Below, piece after piece: positions 1 through 7,697 of a stretch of DNA of 44,070 nucleotides. This stretch comes from CAZSNT01 sp964607765 (GTDB taxonomy: Bacteria; Verrucomicrobiota; Lentisphaeria; Oligosphaerales; JABHEG01), in assembly GCA_964607765.1 (NCBI GenBank), contig CAZSNT010000079.1, positions 1-44,070 of the forward strand, read 5' to 3'. The notes under the pieces were generated by a model. It did not search any database, was not told where the DNA came from, and was given only the letters and a program-made list of their open reading frames with translations. Both the position numbers and the translations under genes were made by a program. Each line of letters begins with the position of its first letter. Position 1 is the first letter of the stretch.

Positions 1-13
1 CTCGGCTCTGTCG

Positions 14-224
14 TCACTTCTCCCGCCACGCCAGGAAGCTCGCCCGATCGTAGCGTTTGGCGCGTGCGTCGATGGCGTCGCAGTCGAAGTGGCGCTGCAG
101 CAGGGCGTCGAGCTCGGCCACCACGTCGGGCAGGTCGGCTGCTGCGTCGTGTGTCTCCCACGGGTCGGCTTCGACGTCGAACAGCTGCGGATCCCAGCCC
201 ACGCAGTTGATGTCTTCCCACCGT
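14..224 (-). pseudogene. Sulfatase C-terminal remnant
   Basis: The open frame reads NCVGWDPQLFDVEADPWE, then an acidic helical tail with DARAKRYDR. This matches the C-terminal end of choline-sulfatase/iduronate-sulfatase-like proteins (pattern PQLFDLE-DP-E, then DARAK). Only about 70 residues remain. The frame is closed upstream by a stop at 225-227, and no sulfatase active-site motif (CxPSR) occurs further upstream on this strand. It is therefore a 5'-truncated relic, not a gene cut by the window edge: its stop codon (14-16) is inside the window and the missing part would lie at higher coordinates, which are present. The next plus-strand stretch holds another relic. Confidence 0.6.
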
Positions 225-417
225 CAGCGACGTAAGCAACGCCATGACCGTCTGCAGCGTTGGGGGATCCGTCGCCAAGCACCTGAAAGCGGGCGCCACT
301 GTTTCAGGCACTTACAGAACAGCGCAACCGCCTCCCGGTACACGGGGTTGGAGTTGACGCGTTCCGACCACGGCGGTACAGTCGCTCCCGCCCGGGGAGT
401 TTCCGCTGTCCGCGCCC

Positions 418-536
418 GTGGCGCCCGTTGTGCGCGTGTCGTTGCACGATGCGATGGCATTCTGCCGCGGCGCGTCGGAAGCGGCCGTCAACCTGCCCAC
501 AACGTCGGCTTCCGCGTCCCGAGGCCTGTGGGGTGA
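418..536 (+). pseudogene. Formylglycine-generating-enzyme-fold (SUMF1/FGE) remnant
   Basis: Two pieces of an FGE-sulfatase domain lie about 120 nt apart in different frames. In the frame of 418 one reads PVVRVSLHDAMAFCR, the FGE core block (compare PVCRISFDRTQAFCRWLSE in the intact fusion near 13.35 kb). In a second frame the last codons before the TGA at 534-536 read HNVGFRVPRPVG, the FGE C-terminal block (compare YNVGFRVVCED near 13.83 kb). The central part of the domain, normally well over 100 residues, is missing and the frame is shifted. The relic ends 4 nt before the sialidase-like gene, so the two probably once formed an operon. Confidence 0.6.
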
Positions 537-540
537 ATCA

Positions 541-1869
541 ATGAGTCGGTGTCTGTTTGGTACAATTCGTTCATCCGGCAGGCGACTGATGGTCTGCGCC
601 GCTGTTCTCACGGTGGCATCCATCGCCCGGCCGCAGGAGGAGAACAGGGAAATGGCGCGATCAGGCAAACCAGACTGGTATCGCCGGGACGAGTTGGCGA
701 GAGAGCTGTCGCAACTGGACGAAGCGGAACGTGCCCTGTTCGCGGAAACCGACTTGGTGGACGTGACGCCCGTGATCGTGCCCCATCCGGCGAACGTGGT
801 GGGGGCGAACGACTACTTCATGTGGCCCATTGCGACCCAGGTACAGGACACAACCTTGGTGCTCTACGCCCGTACCCCGTGTCACTGGGGCGACGACTCG
901 TCCAAACGTGACGAGAACTCGGGGATTCGCATGGTCATCACGTCCTCGGACGGCGGCCGCACGTGGGGCAAGCCCGTCGACGTGCTCCGGGCCGGGCAGT
1001 GGGAGACGTCACCTTTCACGGGGTTCGGCGCCGGCCTGGGCGTGCACGAAGGCGTCACATACCTGGCGCTGAACCAGGGCGTCTATCGATCGCCGGACAA
1101 AGGTCGGACCTGGCAACTCGTGTCGGAAGCGCCCGTGTTCGAGGGGGTTCCCGATCGACTTTGGGCGCCCGGAATGCGCATCACGTTCGATGCGGACCAC
1201 GGTCTGACCATCTGGACGACGGCCGGGTTCGGCGACTACAAGGCCCGTTACCATCACGGCAAGTACGGCACGCACCTCTGTGCAGTCTATTCGCCCGATT
1301 TCGGGACGACGTGGCACTACCAAGAACAGGCGTTGCCGGAGGGATTGCGCCTGAGCGAGGTCACGCCCGTGCAGTTCGGTGGTCAGATGGCGTTCTTCCT
1401 CAGGAACGGCATCCGGGACACCTGTTACGGACAGGGGCATTCCAAGACCGGCTGGTTCCCATTCGACTTCGCCGTGAGCAACGTCGGGCCCGTGGGAATC
1501 GTGGACACGCCTGACATCATCCACAATCCCGTGACAGGCCGGCTGGAAGCAGTGGCTTCGCATCGAAGAGGGCTTGGGCCCGGGCCGAAAGGCGCCATGA
1601 AACTCAATCTCTACTCCATCGCGGTCGCCGAACTGGCCAAGGGCAGCACTGACTGGCGGCACGACGGCACGCTGGTGCGGTACAGGCAAGCGTTCGGCAA
1701 GTCCGACGGGTTCAACCCGGTCGGAAGTGTCGTCGACCACAGCGCGGGTATGCAGCGCATCCATGTCTGGGGAGGGGACTGCACGGGCCGAAGCGCCATC
1801 TTCCAGTACTCACGGTCGCTGGACACGGAGCAAGTGCGCGACTACCTGCTGAACGCGCGCGCCGAATAG
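541..1869 (+). CDS. Secreted sialidase-like BNR-repeat protein
   Basis: Predicted exported six-bladed propeller of the sialidase/neuraminidase superfamily, 442 residues. The start at 541 gives an arginine-bearing n-region and a hydrophobic segment (LMVCAAVLTVASIA) ending near residue 32. GGGG lies about 9 nt upstream, and the next ATG (589) lacks a good ribosome-binding site. Three Asp-boxes are visible: SSDGGRTW, SPDKGRTW and SPDFGTTW. Homologues in polysaccharide-degrading bacteria cleave or bind acidic sugars, but a BNR fold alone does not prove sialidase activity and I cannot assign the arginine triad. It lies directly after the FGE relic and converges on the minus-strand Gfo/Idh/MocA gene. 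Substrate is unknown. Confidence 0.75.
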   Translation: MSRCLFGTIRSSGRRLMVCAAVLTVASIARPQEENREMARSGKPDWYRRDELARELSQLDEAERALFAETDLVDVTPVIVPHPANVVGANDYFMWPIATQVQDTTLVLYARTPCHWGDDSSKRDENSGIRMVITSSDGGRTWGKPVDVLRAGQWETSPFTGFGAGLGVHEGVTYLALNQGVYRSPDKGRTWQLVSEAPVFEGVPDRLWAPGMRITFDADHGLTIWTTAGFGDYKARYHHGKYGTHLCAVYSPDFGTTWHYQEQALPEGLRLSEVTPVQFGGQMAFFLRNGIRDTCYGQGHSKTGWFPFDFAVSNVGPVGIVDTPDIIHNPVTGRLEAVASHRRGLGPGPKGAMKLNLYSIAVAELAKGSTDWRHDGTLVRYRQAFGKSDGFNPVGSVVDHSAGMQRIHVWGGDCTGRSAIFQYSRSLDTEQVRDYLLNARAE

Positions 1870-1897
1870 GAGGGGCGGATGCGGGTAAGGCGCGCTG

Positions 1898-2980
1898 TCA
1901 AGCGTCGTCTCCGGCCGGCCGACCTTGCGTTGCCTGCGGACCCGGAAGAGGGACGGCTCCTTCCTCTGCCATGCTGCGGGCCACCGCTTGCGTGAACTCC
2001 ATGTATCTCACGCCGTCCTCGAAGGTCGTGTGTGTGATCCTCTCCGTGCCGCGCACGGCGTTGATAAACTCCGTCTCAACGCGCCAGCCACCCGCCTCCC
2101 CCGGGGGGATTGGGATCTCAGAGAATCCCTCGCTGCCGCGTCTGAATTCGGAGAGTACGCCTCCGCTGAAACGAAGCGTTGCCTCGCTGCCAAACAGCAG
2201 TATCTCGTTCGCCCTCACGCCTCCGGTAACCTGCGAGAGCAGGAATGTCGCCATGGCGCCGCATCTCATGTCGGCCGTCACGACGAGGTGCTCCGGAACG
2301 GTCATCGCCTTCTGGGCACCCGTATCGGGGTCGCGGCGCGTGTTGACGAACACCCGCCCCTGCGCCCGGACCTTCGTGGCTTCACCGATCCACCGCATCA
2401 GCGCCTCGTACCAGATACCAAGGCTCATCACGTTGGCGCCGCTGCGTTCGCCATCCTGTCGCCAGTGCAGAGGGGCTTCAGGGTCGAGGAACGCTCCACT
2501 GCAGGCGCGCACTTCCACGGCGAGCAGCTCTCCCATGCGTCCCTCGTCAATGAAGCGTTTAGCGGTGTTGTCCACCGCCAAGGTGGCCGGGGACGGAACG
2601 ACCTGGGTCACCAGCTCGGGGTGTCGCTGTGCGACCGCCAACATGGTCCGGGCCTCCTCGGCGTTCATGGCCATGCGGGCTTCGCACATCACATGCTTGC
2701 CGGCGGCCAGGGCGGCAACCGTCACGGGGCAGTGAAGATACGGCCACGTACCGATGACGATGGCGTCAGTGTCGTCTGCCGTAACCAGTTCCTCCCATGA
2801 GTCGTACACAGTGGGGATTGCTAACTCGCGTGCCACACGCTCCGACGACTCGCGCCGGCGGTTGGCAACACTCACAATCTCGACGCCCTCGATGTCACGG
2901 AGCCCCGGAATGTGTCTCGCTCGCGTATTGGCTCCCGCGCCGACAATCCCGACTCGGACTGGTCTCTCGATGTTTGGCAT
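1898..2980 (-). CDS. Gfo/Idh/MocA-family oxidoreductase-like protein
   Basis: A 360-residue protein with an N-terminal Rossmann domain: VGIVGAGANTRARHIPG (GxG at residues 14-16) should bind NAD(P). The C-terminal half matches the Gfo/Idh/MocA alpha/beta domain. The start is at 2980, where AAGGG lies 5 nt upstream; a longer frame to 3079 would overlap the gene before it. The usual EKP motif, whose lysine helps catalysis, reads CEARMAMN here, so the lysine is absent. The GxHxxD-type motif reads GIWYEALMRW. It belongs to a known variant branch of the family and may not be a classical dehydrogenase. It is the last gene of a minus-strand run, 27 nt after the secreted unknown. Confidence 0.85.
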   Translation of the reverse strand: MPNIERPVRVGIVGAGANTRARHIPGLRDIEGVEIVSVANRRRESSERVARELAIPTVYDSWEELVTADDTDAIVIGTWPYLHCPVTVAALAAGKHVMCEARMAMNAEEARTMLAVAQRHPELVTQVVPSPATLAVDNTAKRFIDEGRMGELLAVEVRACSGAFLDPEAPLHWRQDGERSGANVMSLGIWYEALMRWIGEATKVRAQGRVFVNTRRDPDTGAQKAMTVPEHLVVTADMRCGAMATFLLSQVTGGVRANEILLFGSEATLRFSGGVLSEFRRGSEGFSEIPIPPGEAGGWRVETEFINAVRGTERITHTTFEDGVRYMEFTQAVARSMAEEGAVPLPGPQATQGRPAGDDA

Positions 2981-3006
2981 TGCACCCTTCTCGCGAAACG
3001 CGGCGG

Positions 3007-4032
3007 TCACTCTGAGCCGGACTTCGGTTGCTTTCGGGCTGTTCCCTCGAGCGCGGCTTTGGGAAACCCCGACAGCCATGCGGCGATACCGTCTTTCGTG
3101 GTATCTGTTCGGGAAATGTGGACCTCAATACCGTGCGTGCCGAGGGGGGACACCAGGAACAGGTGGGCGTGCAGGAAAGCCGCATCATCTGTCGGCAAGG
3201 CATAGAATACAGAGAAGCCTTTGTTGCCCGGTTGCTTGTACACGCGATAATGCCGGTCGCTCAGCCCGTAGGCCTCTGCGAGTTGCTTCACTCTGGCATC
3301 GGCGAATTCGAGCGACGACATTCCGCGGTCGATGGTCGGCGCAAGGACAGACACATTGTAGGGGCCCTCGGAGCCGGCGTACCTGAGGTGGGGGCGAAGC
3401 TCGCGGAGTGGATGCTCTGCCAGCGCAACGGCCGGAATCTCGGGTACGCTGACGCTTACCTGGAGTTCCTTCAGCTCGCAGCTGAAGGACGCCCCCTGTG
3501 CATGCTCCACGGCCGCGGCACGAAGGGTCCTGATTACGTTCAGGCCCAAGCCGTTGTCCACACTTTTGCGCTCATTGGTGAAGTGCGTGAAATGGAGAAG
3601 CGACGTGCCGACTTTCACGAAGCCCGTGGTGGCGTACATCCAGCTGTCCTTGACCACAGGCTTGCCCACCAGACTCTTATCCGTATGGGTTGCATAGGAG
3701 CACAACAGATGAGACGACTTGAGGTGCTGTACGGTCGTCTTCCCCTCCACCGATCCCTCCGCAATCGGCCTCACCTGTGCCACCAGGAACCGGTCCAACT
3801 GCTCCTGTGACGTGAACGATGCCGCGTTGTGTGCTATCAGGGTCAGAAGGAGTACGTCGGCGCCATGCTGGAATTTGATAGTCGGGAGCGGACCCAGTGC
3901 ACGCTCCGGAGGCACTACCGCCCAGCCTTTGGGCACCGAATAGGTGATTCCCCCAATGGTGTCTGTCTCCGCGCCACGGCAGACACTGCTGCACACGAGC
4001 GCTGCCACTGCCGCCACACATGCTGATTTCAT
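3007..4032 (-). CDS. Secreted protein of unknown function
   Basis: A 341-residue protein that I do not recognise. It starts with a clear signal peptide (MKSACVAAVAALVCSSVCRGA, cleavage near residue 20), with GAGAGGGG about 5 nt upstream of the ATG. No other membrane segment is visible. Residues about 25-170 contain YSVPKGWAVVPP, loosely like the opening of PsbP/DUF1795-type small domains. Residues about 185-335 form a second alpha/beta-looking half. No catalytic motif can be seen. It sits 99 nt after the UroD-like gene and 26 nt before the Gfo/Idh/MocA gene, probably in the same transcript. Confidence 0.7.
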   Translation of the reverse strand: MKSACVAAVAALVCSSVCRGAETDTIGGITYSVPKGWAVVPPERALGPLPTIKFQHGADVLLLTLIAHNAASFTSQEQLDRFLVAQVRPIAEGSVEGKTTVQHLKSSHLLCSYATHTDKSLVGKPVVKDSWMYATTGFVKVGTSLLHFTHFTNERKSVDNGLGLNVIRTLRAAAVEHAQGASFSCELKELQVSVSVPEIPAVALAEHPLRELRPHLRYAGSEGPYNVSVLAPTIDRGMSSLEFADARVKQLAEAYGLSDRHYRVYKQPGNKGFSVFYALPTDDAAFLHAHLFLVSPLGTHGIEVHISRTDTTKDGIAAWLSGFPKAALEGTARKQPKSGSE

Positions 4033-4131
4033 TGGTCCCCTCTCTCTTCCGTGCTTCCCATGTCCATGCGGCGTGCCGTCATCCCCGGAGTGGGAGTGAT
4101 GGGAGCCATGGCAAGTATGGGGCTTGCCGGG

Positions 4132-5172
4132 CTAGTATTCAAGTGCCAGTTCGTAGGCGCGGATGATGTTCTCGTAGGGGATGATCGGGCTGATGGCTTG
4201 CGCTTTGAACAGGTAGCCGCCGCCCGGGGCGAGGATCGAGACGACCTCGCGCACGTGCTCCTCGACCTCGGTGACTGTGCCGAACGGCAGGATGCTCTCG
4301 ATGTCAATGCCGCCCTCGAAGGCCAGGGCGTCGCCGAAATCGCGCTTCAGGATCCGGGGGTCCATGCGGTCGAGGGGCAGGATCGGGTTGAGCACGTCCA
4401 CGCCGCACTCGATCAGGTCCGGCACAAGCGGCATGATCTGCCCGTGCGAGTGCAGGTAGAACAGCAGGTGCGGCCAGCGCGACTTGATCGTGCCGATCAG
4501 GTCGGCGAAGTACGGCTTGACGAGAGTCCGGAAATCGTCCGGGGACATGTAGGGCGCCGTGGACGTGCCCAGGTCGTCGCCGCTCACGACGATGTCCACG
4601 TAGTCCCCGACCTCCTCCAGCAGCATCAGCAGCATGCCTTTGTTGATCTGGTGGATGCGGTCGGCAATGGCGCGGTGGATGTCCGGGTTGAGTTTGATGT
4701 CGAGCATCCACTGCTCGAAACCGCGCACGTAGTGGTATTGGTGGAACAGGTTGCCGGCACCGACCGCCACGACGTACTCGCCGGCCGCGTGCAGTTCGCG
4801 AGCCCGGGCACGGACCCCGTCGGGCAACCGCCAGGCGCTGCTGTCCGGCCAGGCGTAGGATTCGATCTGCTGCGCCGACTCGGCAGCGGCGAGCGGCGAG
4901 TGGATGCAGTAGGGAAGTCCCACGCCTTCGTACTTGTACCGGCACCCGTAGCCGTCTTCTGTGGTCTCGGGCCCGATTTCGCGTTTCGCGACCGGGCCGC
5001 CCTGCACACCGCCGGGATGCACGAACCGGTCGAACTCGAACGTGTCCATGAACTTCTGCACACGCGGTTCGAACGGCTCGTATGTGTTGATGACGTTCGG
5101 TTTGAACACGGGAAGCCGGTCCGGCTTCTCGTGCCTGATCGCACGCAGAACACGTTCGCGGGATGTCATCAT
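4132..5172 (-). CDS. Uroporphyrinogen decarboxylase-like (UroD/MtaA superfamily) protein
   Basis: A 346-residue TIM-barrel protein of the UroD/MtaA/CmuA superfamily. The N-terminus (SRERVLRAIRHEKPDRLPV) is the family hallmark. SGDDLGTSTAPYMSP, LAFEGGIDIESILPFGT and the terminal GGGYLF-A-ISPIIPYENI block follow in order. Superfamily members either decarboxylate uroporphyrinogen or move methyl groups between corrinoids and thiols. This is not HemE: the HemE N-terminal substrate-binding motif is absent. The zinc position of the methyltransferases (HxC) reads HSHG here. The start overlaps the PIN-toxin stop (5169-5172, ATGATGA with a second ATG at 5169), which points to translational coupling. 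A role in demethylating sugar or aromatic methyl ethers is an inference only. Confidence 0.8.
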   Translation of the reverse strand: MMTSRERVLRAIRHEKPDRLPVFKPNVINTYEPFEPRVQKFMDTFEFDRFVHPGGVQGGPVAKREIGPETTEDGYGCRYKYEGVGLPYCIHSPLAAAESAQQIESYAWPDSSAWRLPDGVRARARELHAAGEYVVAVGAGNLFHQYHYVRGFEQWMLDIKLNPDIHRAIADRIHQINKGMLLMLLEEVGDYVDIVVSGDDLGTSTAPYMSPDDFRTLVKPYFADLIGTIKSRWPHLLFYLHSHGQIMPLVPDLIECGVDVLNPILPLDRMDPRILKRDFGDALAFEGGIDIESILPFGTVTEVEEHVREVVSILAPGGGYLFKAQAISPIIPYENIIRAYELALEY

Positions 5173-5609
5173 GTTGTCAGCGGATCCCAAACACGTGCGA
5201 ATCCACAACCCCGGAAGTCCTTCCCGTTGCGCGTGGCGAAGTCGGTGACACCGTGGTGCCGGAGCGTGGCGGCCAGGCGCAGGTCGAACACGCGCCGGTA
5301 CGCGAAGTCGGCCTTCGCGGCCCGCTGCCACACGCGATCCATGATGCCGGCGCCCGGGACCACGTCCACGATGCCCCAGAACGGGTTCTGGCGGAATCGC
5401 TGGATGATTGCCGCGGCCGCGCCGGCCGTCAGCGGCGGCGAACTCACGGCTGGGTTGCGAAGAAGGCAGTAGAGCTCCAGCAAAACCTGCTCGCAGACAC
5501 AGAACCGGCTGTCCCGGGCGTGTGCGGCAAGGAACTCCCGGGCCCCGTCATGGAGCGGTGACTCGCTGTCACAGGCGGGGAAGAGGATATTGGTGTCGCA
5601 GGAAGTCAC
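5169..5609 (-). CDS. PIN-domain toxin (VapC-like ribonuclease)
   Basis: A 146-residue PIN-domain protein. It opens with SCDTNILFPACD, the first acidic residue of the PIN metal site. The conserved glutamate is in LLELYCLL, and the C-terminal acidic pair region is DFATRNGKDF. PIN toxins are Mg2+-dependent RNases that cut tRNA, rRNA or mRNA. The start overlaps the stop of the RHH antitoxin gene by 4 nt (ATGA, 5606-5609), the classic layout of a type II toxin-antitoxin pair. Its stop in turn overlaps the UroD-like start, which is less usual. The RNA target cannot be told from sequence. Confidence 0.85.
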   Translation of the reverse strand: MTSCDTNILFPACDSESPLHDGAREFLAAHARDSRFCVCEQVLLELYCLLRNPAVSSPPLTAGAAAAIIQRFRQNPFWGIVDVVPGAGIMDRVWQRAAKADFAYRRVFDLRLAATLRHHGVTDFATRNGKDFRGCGFARVWDPLTT

Positions 5610-5899
5610 CGGCTCTTGCCTCTGTTGCCGTAATCTGGGGAGTCTTCGGCGACTGCAAGCGGTTCGCGCGTGTGCAGTTGCAGGCGCCAGTCCGGCGCCG
5701 CAAACGGGTCCTGGCCGCCCAGATCATGGGCTTCGGGCAAGCGCCATTCCTCGGATTCATCCGTCGGCTTGCCAGCCGTTGCCAGCATGTATTCCAGTCC
5801 ACGCCGCATCAACTCCGCGAGCGATATCTCGCGCTGCGAGGCGAGTGCCCGCGCCTTGCGGTACATGGCATCCGGTAATTGAATCTGCGTTCTGGTCAT
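5606..5899 (-). CDS. Ribbon-helix-helix antitoxin
   Basis: A 97-residue protein. The N-terminal MTRTQIQLPDAMYRKARALA is a ribbon-helix-helix DNA-binding strand and helix. ISLAELMRRGLEYMLA follows as the second helix. The polar C-terminal tail (residues about 45-97) should wrap the partner toxin. Family knowledge: such antitoxins neutralise PIN toxins and repress their own promoter. The start at 5899 is needed to keep the DNA-binding strand. There is no Shine-Dalgarno sequence, and the promoter found just upstream would place the mRNA start at or within a base or two of the ATG, so the message may be leaderless. Confidence 0.85.
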   Translation of the reverse strand: MTRTQIQLPDAMYRKARALASQREISLAELMRRGLEYMLATAGKPTDESEEWRLPEAHDLGGQDPFAAPDWRLQLHTREPLAVAEDSPDYGNRGKSR

Positions 5900-5905
5900 A
5901 CATCA

Positions 5906-5933
5906 AAGATACATCATGGAAAAAACATGTCAA
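5906..5933 (-). promoter_or_regulatory. Promoter and likely operator of the toxin-antitoxin operon
   Basis: Read on the minus strand: a perfect -35 TTGACA (5928-5933), a 16-bp spacer and -10 TATCTT (5906-5911). The palindrome CATGT-caa-ACATG (5926-5938) overlaps the -35 box, and CATG recurs nearby. This is the arrangement expected for autorepression by an RHH antitoxin. The -10 lies only 6 bp before the ATG, which implies a leaderless or near-leaderless transcript. Confidence 0.55.
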
Positions 5934-5957
5934 ACATGAGCAGGGCGTCTGTCGTGG

Positions 5958-5988
5958 GTGTCCGGAAAACGGGGCGTTTTCCGGACAT
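5958..5988. repeat. Perfect 13-bp-arm palindrome
   Basis: TGTCCGGAAAACG and CGTTTTCCGGACA pair perfectly around a GGG loop (5959-5987). The element lies between the divergent antitoxin (starts 5899) and sulfatase (starts 6129) genes. It could be a protein-binding operator or a mobile palindrome. A close half-copy, GCGTTTTCCGGCCATGGC, occurs near 43830, and CCGGAAAA recurs at 43910. No T-run follows, so it is not a standard terminator. Confidence 0.7.
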
Positions 5989-6128
5989 GGCTTGCTTACC
6001 CGGTTGGAGGGACACGCAACCGCGGAGCGTTGCGCTACGTCTGCTGCGCTGCAGCGCTGTTGCCTTGCCGGTCTTCGCGTATATTGGAGGTTCGGATTGC
6101 GCGTGCAGCACAGATTGGGAGTGATGCG

Positions 6129-7697
6129 ATGGCAGCAGACTCGAGACCGAACGTTCTGTTCATGATCTGCGATGATCTGAACAATGCAATTGCCGGCATG
6201 GGACGTCGGCCGTTCGCGCCCGCCCCGAACCTGCAGCGGCTGATGCGCTCCGCGGTTCGCTTCCCGAACGCCTACAGCAACTGCCCCATCTGTCTGCCAT
6301 CGCGCAGCAGCTGCTTCAGCGGCATCTATCCGCACGCCACAGGCCACTTCACGCTCTGGGACAAGTGGCAGACCACGACGTCCATCGAGACAACGCGCGC
6401 TCACGAACGGCCGCAGTGGGGCCGGCCGCTGCTGCAGCAGGCCGTGATGATGCCGCGGTTCTTCAAGGAGAACGGCTACCGCGTCTACGGCTGCGGCAAG
6501 GTGTTCCATGGCGGCGTCATCAACCCGGACTGGTGGACCGAGTACGGTCACGGTCCGGACTACGGGCCGCGCGTGGCGGGGCCGCCAAACGATGAGCAGA
6601 AGCGGCGCTGCGCAGGGGACCCGGTGGCGTCCTACGTGCGCCGCTACCGCGGCATCGACCGCTTCTTCGTCGACCCTCAGGGGCACTTTGGGCACCACAT
6701 CGAGTCCTGGGTCGGACCGCTGGACGAGCTCTTCGAAGGGCGGCTGGACGACGCGGTCAACGGCGACGGCTCGCCGTACCGGTACGCGAGTGACGACGAT
6801 CGCGAGCCGTTGCCCGACGAGAAGACCGCCGCCTGGGGTGTTGAGGTGCTCGGGCGCGAGCACACTGAGCCGTTCATGCTGGCGCTGGGGTTCATGAAGC
6901 CGCACACGCCGCTGAACGCGCCCCGGAAGTACTTTGACATGTTCCCGCTCGAGGAACTCGAACTGCCGCCGCAGCTGGTTGGCGACACCGACGACTGCGC
7001 CAGGGCCCTGGTCGAGCACCGCCCGTACGGGTTCCTCATGTACGACCTGTTCACCAAGTGGGGCGAAAAGGGCTGGCGGCGTTGGCTGCAGGCGTACCTG
7101 GCAACCGTCGCCTTTCTCGACGACCAGGTCGGCCGTGTGCTCGACGCGCTCGAGGCGAGTCCGTACCGGGACAACACGATCGTGGTGTTCACCAGCGACA
7201 ACGGGTATCATATGGGCGAGAAGCAGTATATCTTCAAAGACTCGCTTTGGGAGGAAGGCTCCCAGGTCCCGCTGATCGTGAAGGCGCCGGGCGTGAGCCA
7301 GGCCGACGCGGTCTGCGAGACACCCGTCTCACTGATCGACCTGTACCCCACGCTTATCGACCTCTGCGGGCTGCCGCCTGAGCCGCACGCCGCCACGCAC
7401 GCGTTCCCGCTCGACGGCCACTCGCTGCGGCCGCTGCTCGGCGCCCCGGCCGAGGGCAGCTGGGACGGGCCGCCTGTTGCGATGTCCGCAGTGCGCGGCA
7501 ACACCGGCACTCACTACTCGGTACGCTCGCTCACCCACCGTTACACGCTCTGTAACAACGGCGAGGAAGAGCTCTATGATCACCGCACCGATCCGCACGA
7601 GTGGCACAACCTGGCCGCCGACCCCGAGCACGAGACCGTCCGTTGCGAACTCCGCAACGAACTGATCAGACTGCTCTGGGGCGAAGAGAAGGAGTGA
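6129..7697 (+). CDS. Type I sulfatase (iduronate-2-sulfatase/choline-sulfatase-like)
   Basis: A 522-residue arylsulfatase-family hydrolase. RPNVLFMICDDLN at the N-terminus holds the metal-binding Asp pair (residues 15-16). CLPSR (Cys55 to Arg59) is the site whose cysteine is converted to formylglycine. SDNGYHMGEK (Asp357-Asn358) completes the calcium site. HNLAADPEHE is the usual C-terminal block. The start at 6129 is chosen because GGGAG lies 10 nt upstream and the sulfatase fold begins directly after it; no convincing signal peptide is present in this or any upstream start, so location is uncertain. It probably removes sulfate esters from a polysaccharide or glycosaminoglycan. Its stop overlaps the next sulfatase start by 1 nt. 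Confidence 0.9.
   Translation: MAADSRPNVLFMICDDLNNAIAGMGRRPFAPAPNLQRLMRSAVRFPNAYSNCPICLPSRSSCFSGIYPHATGHFTLWDKWQTTTSIETTRAHERPQWGRPLLQQAVMMPRFFKENGYRVYGCGKVFHGGVINPDWWTEYGHGPDYGPRVAGPPNDEQKRRCAGDPVASYVRRYRGIDRFFVDPQGHFGHHIESWVGPLDELFEGRLDDAVNGDGSPYRYASDDDREPLPDEKTAAWGVEVLGREHTEPFMLALGFMKPHTPLNAPRKYFDMFPLEELELPPQLVGDTDDCARALVEHRPYGFLMYDLFTKWGEKGWRRWLQAYLATVAFLDDQVGRVLDALEASPYRDNTIVVFTSDNGYHMGEKQYIFKDSLWEEGSQVPLIVKAPGVSQADAVCETPVSLIDLYPTLIDLCGLPPEPHAATHAFPLDGHSLRPLLGAPAEGSWDGPPVAMSAVRGNTGTHYSVRSLTHRYTLCNNGEEELYDHRTDPHEWHNLAADPEHETVRCELRNELIRLLWGEEKE

Noticed and set aside
1..12. Edge of a third family B hairpin
   Set aside because: CTCGGCTCTGTC matches the end of the left arm plus loop of copy 2, but only 12 bases are visible and no right arm follows within the next 200 bases.
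4132..5172. True uroporphyrinogen decarboxylase (HemE)
   Set aside because: The HemE N-terminal substrate-binding motif is missing and the barrel blocks match the methyltransferase-like branch; no other haem synthesis gene is nearby.
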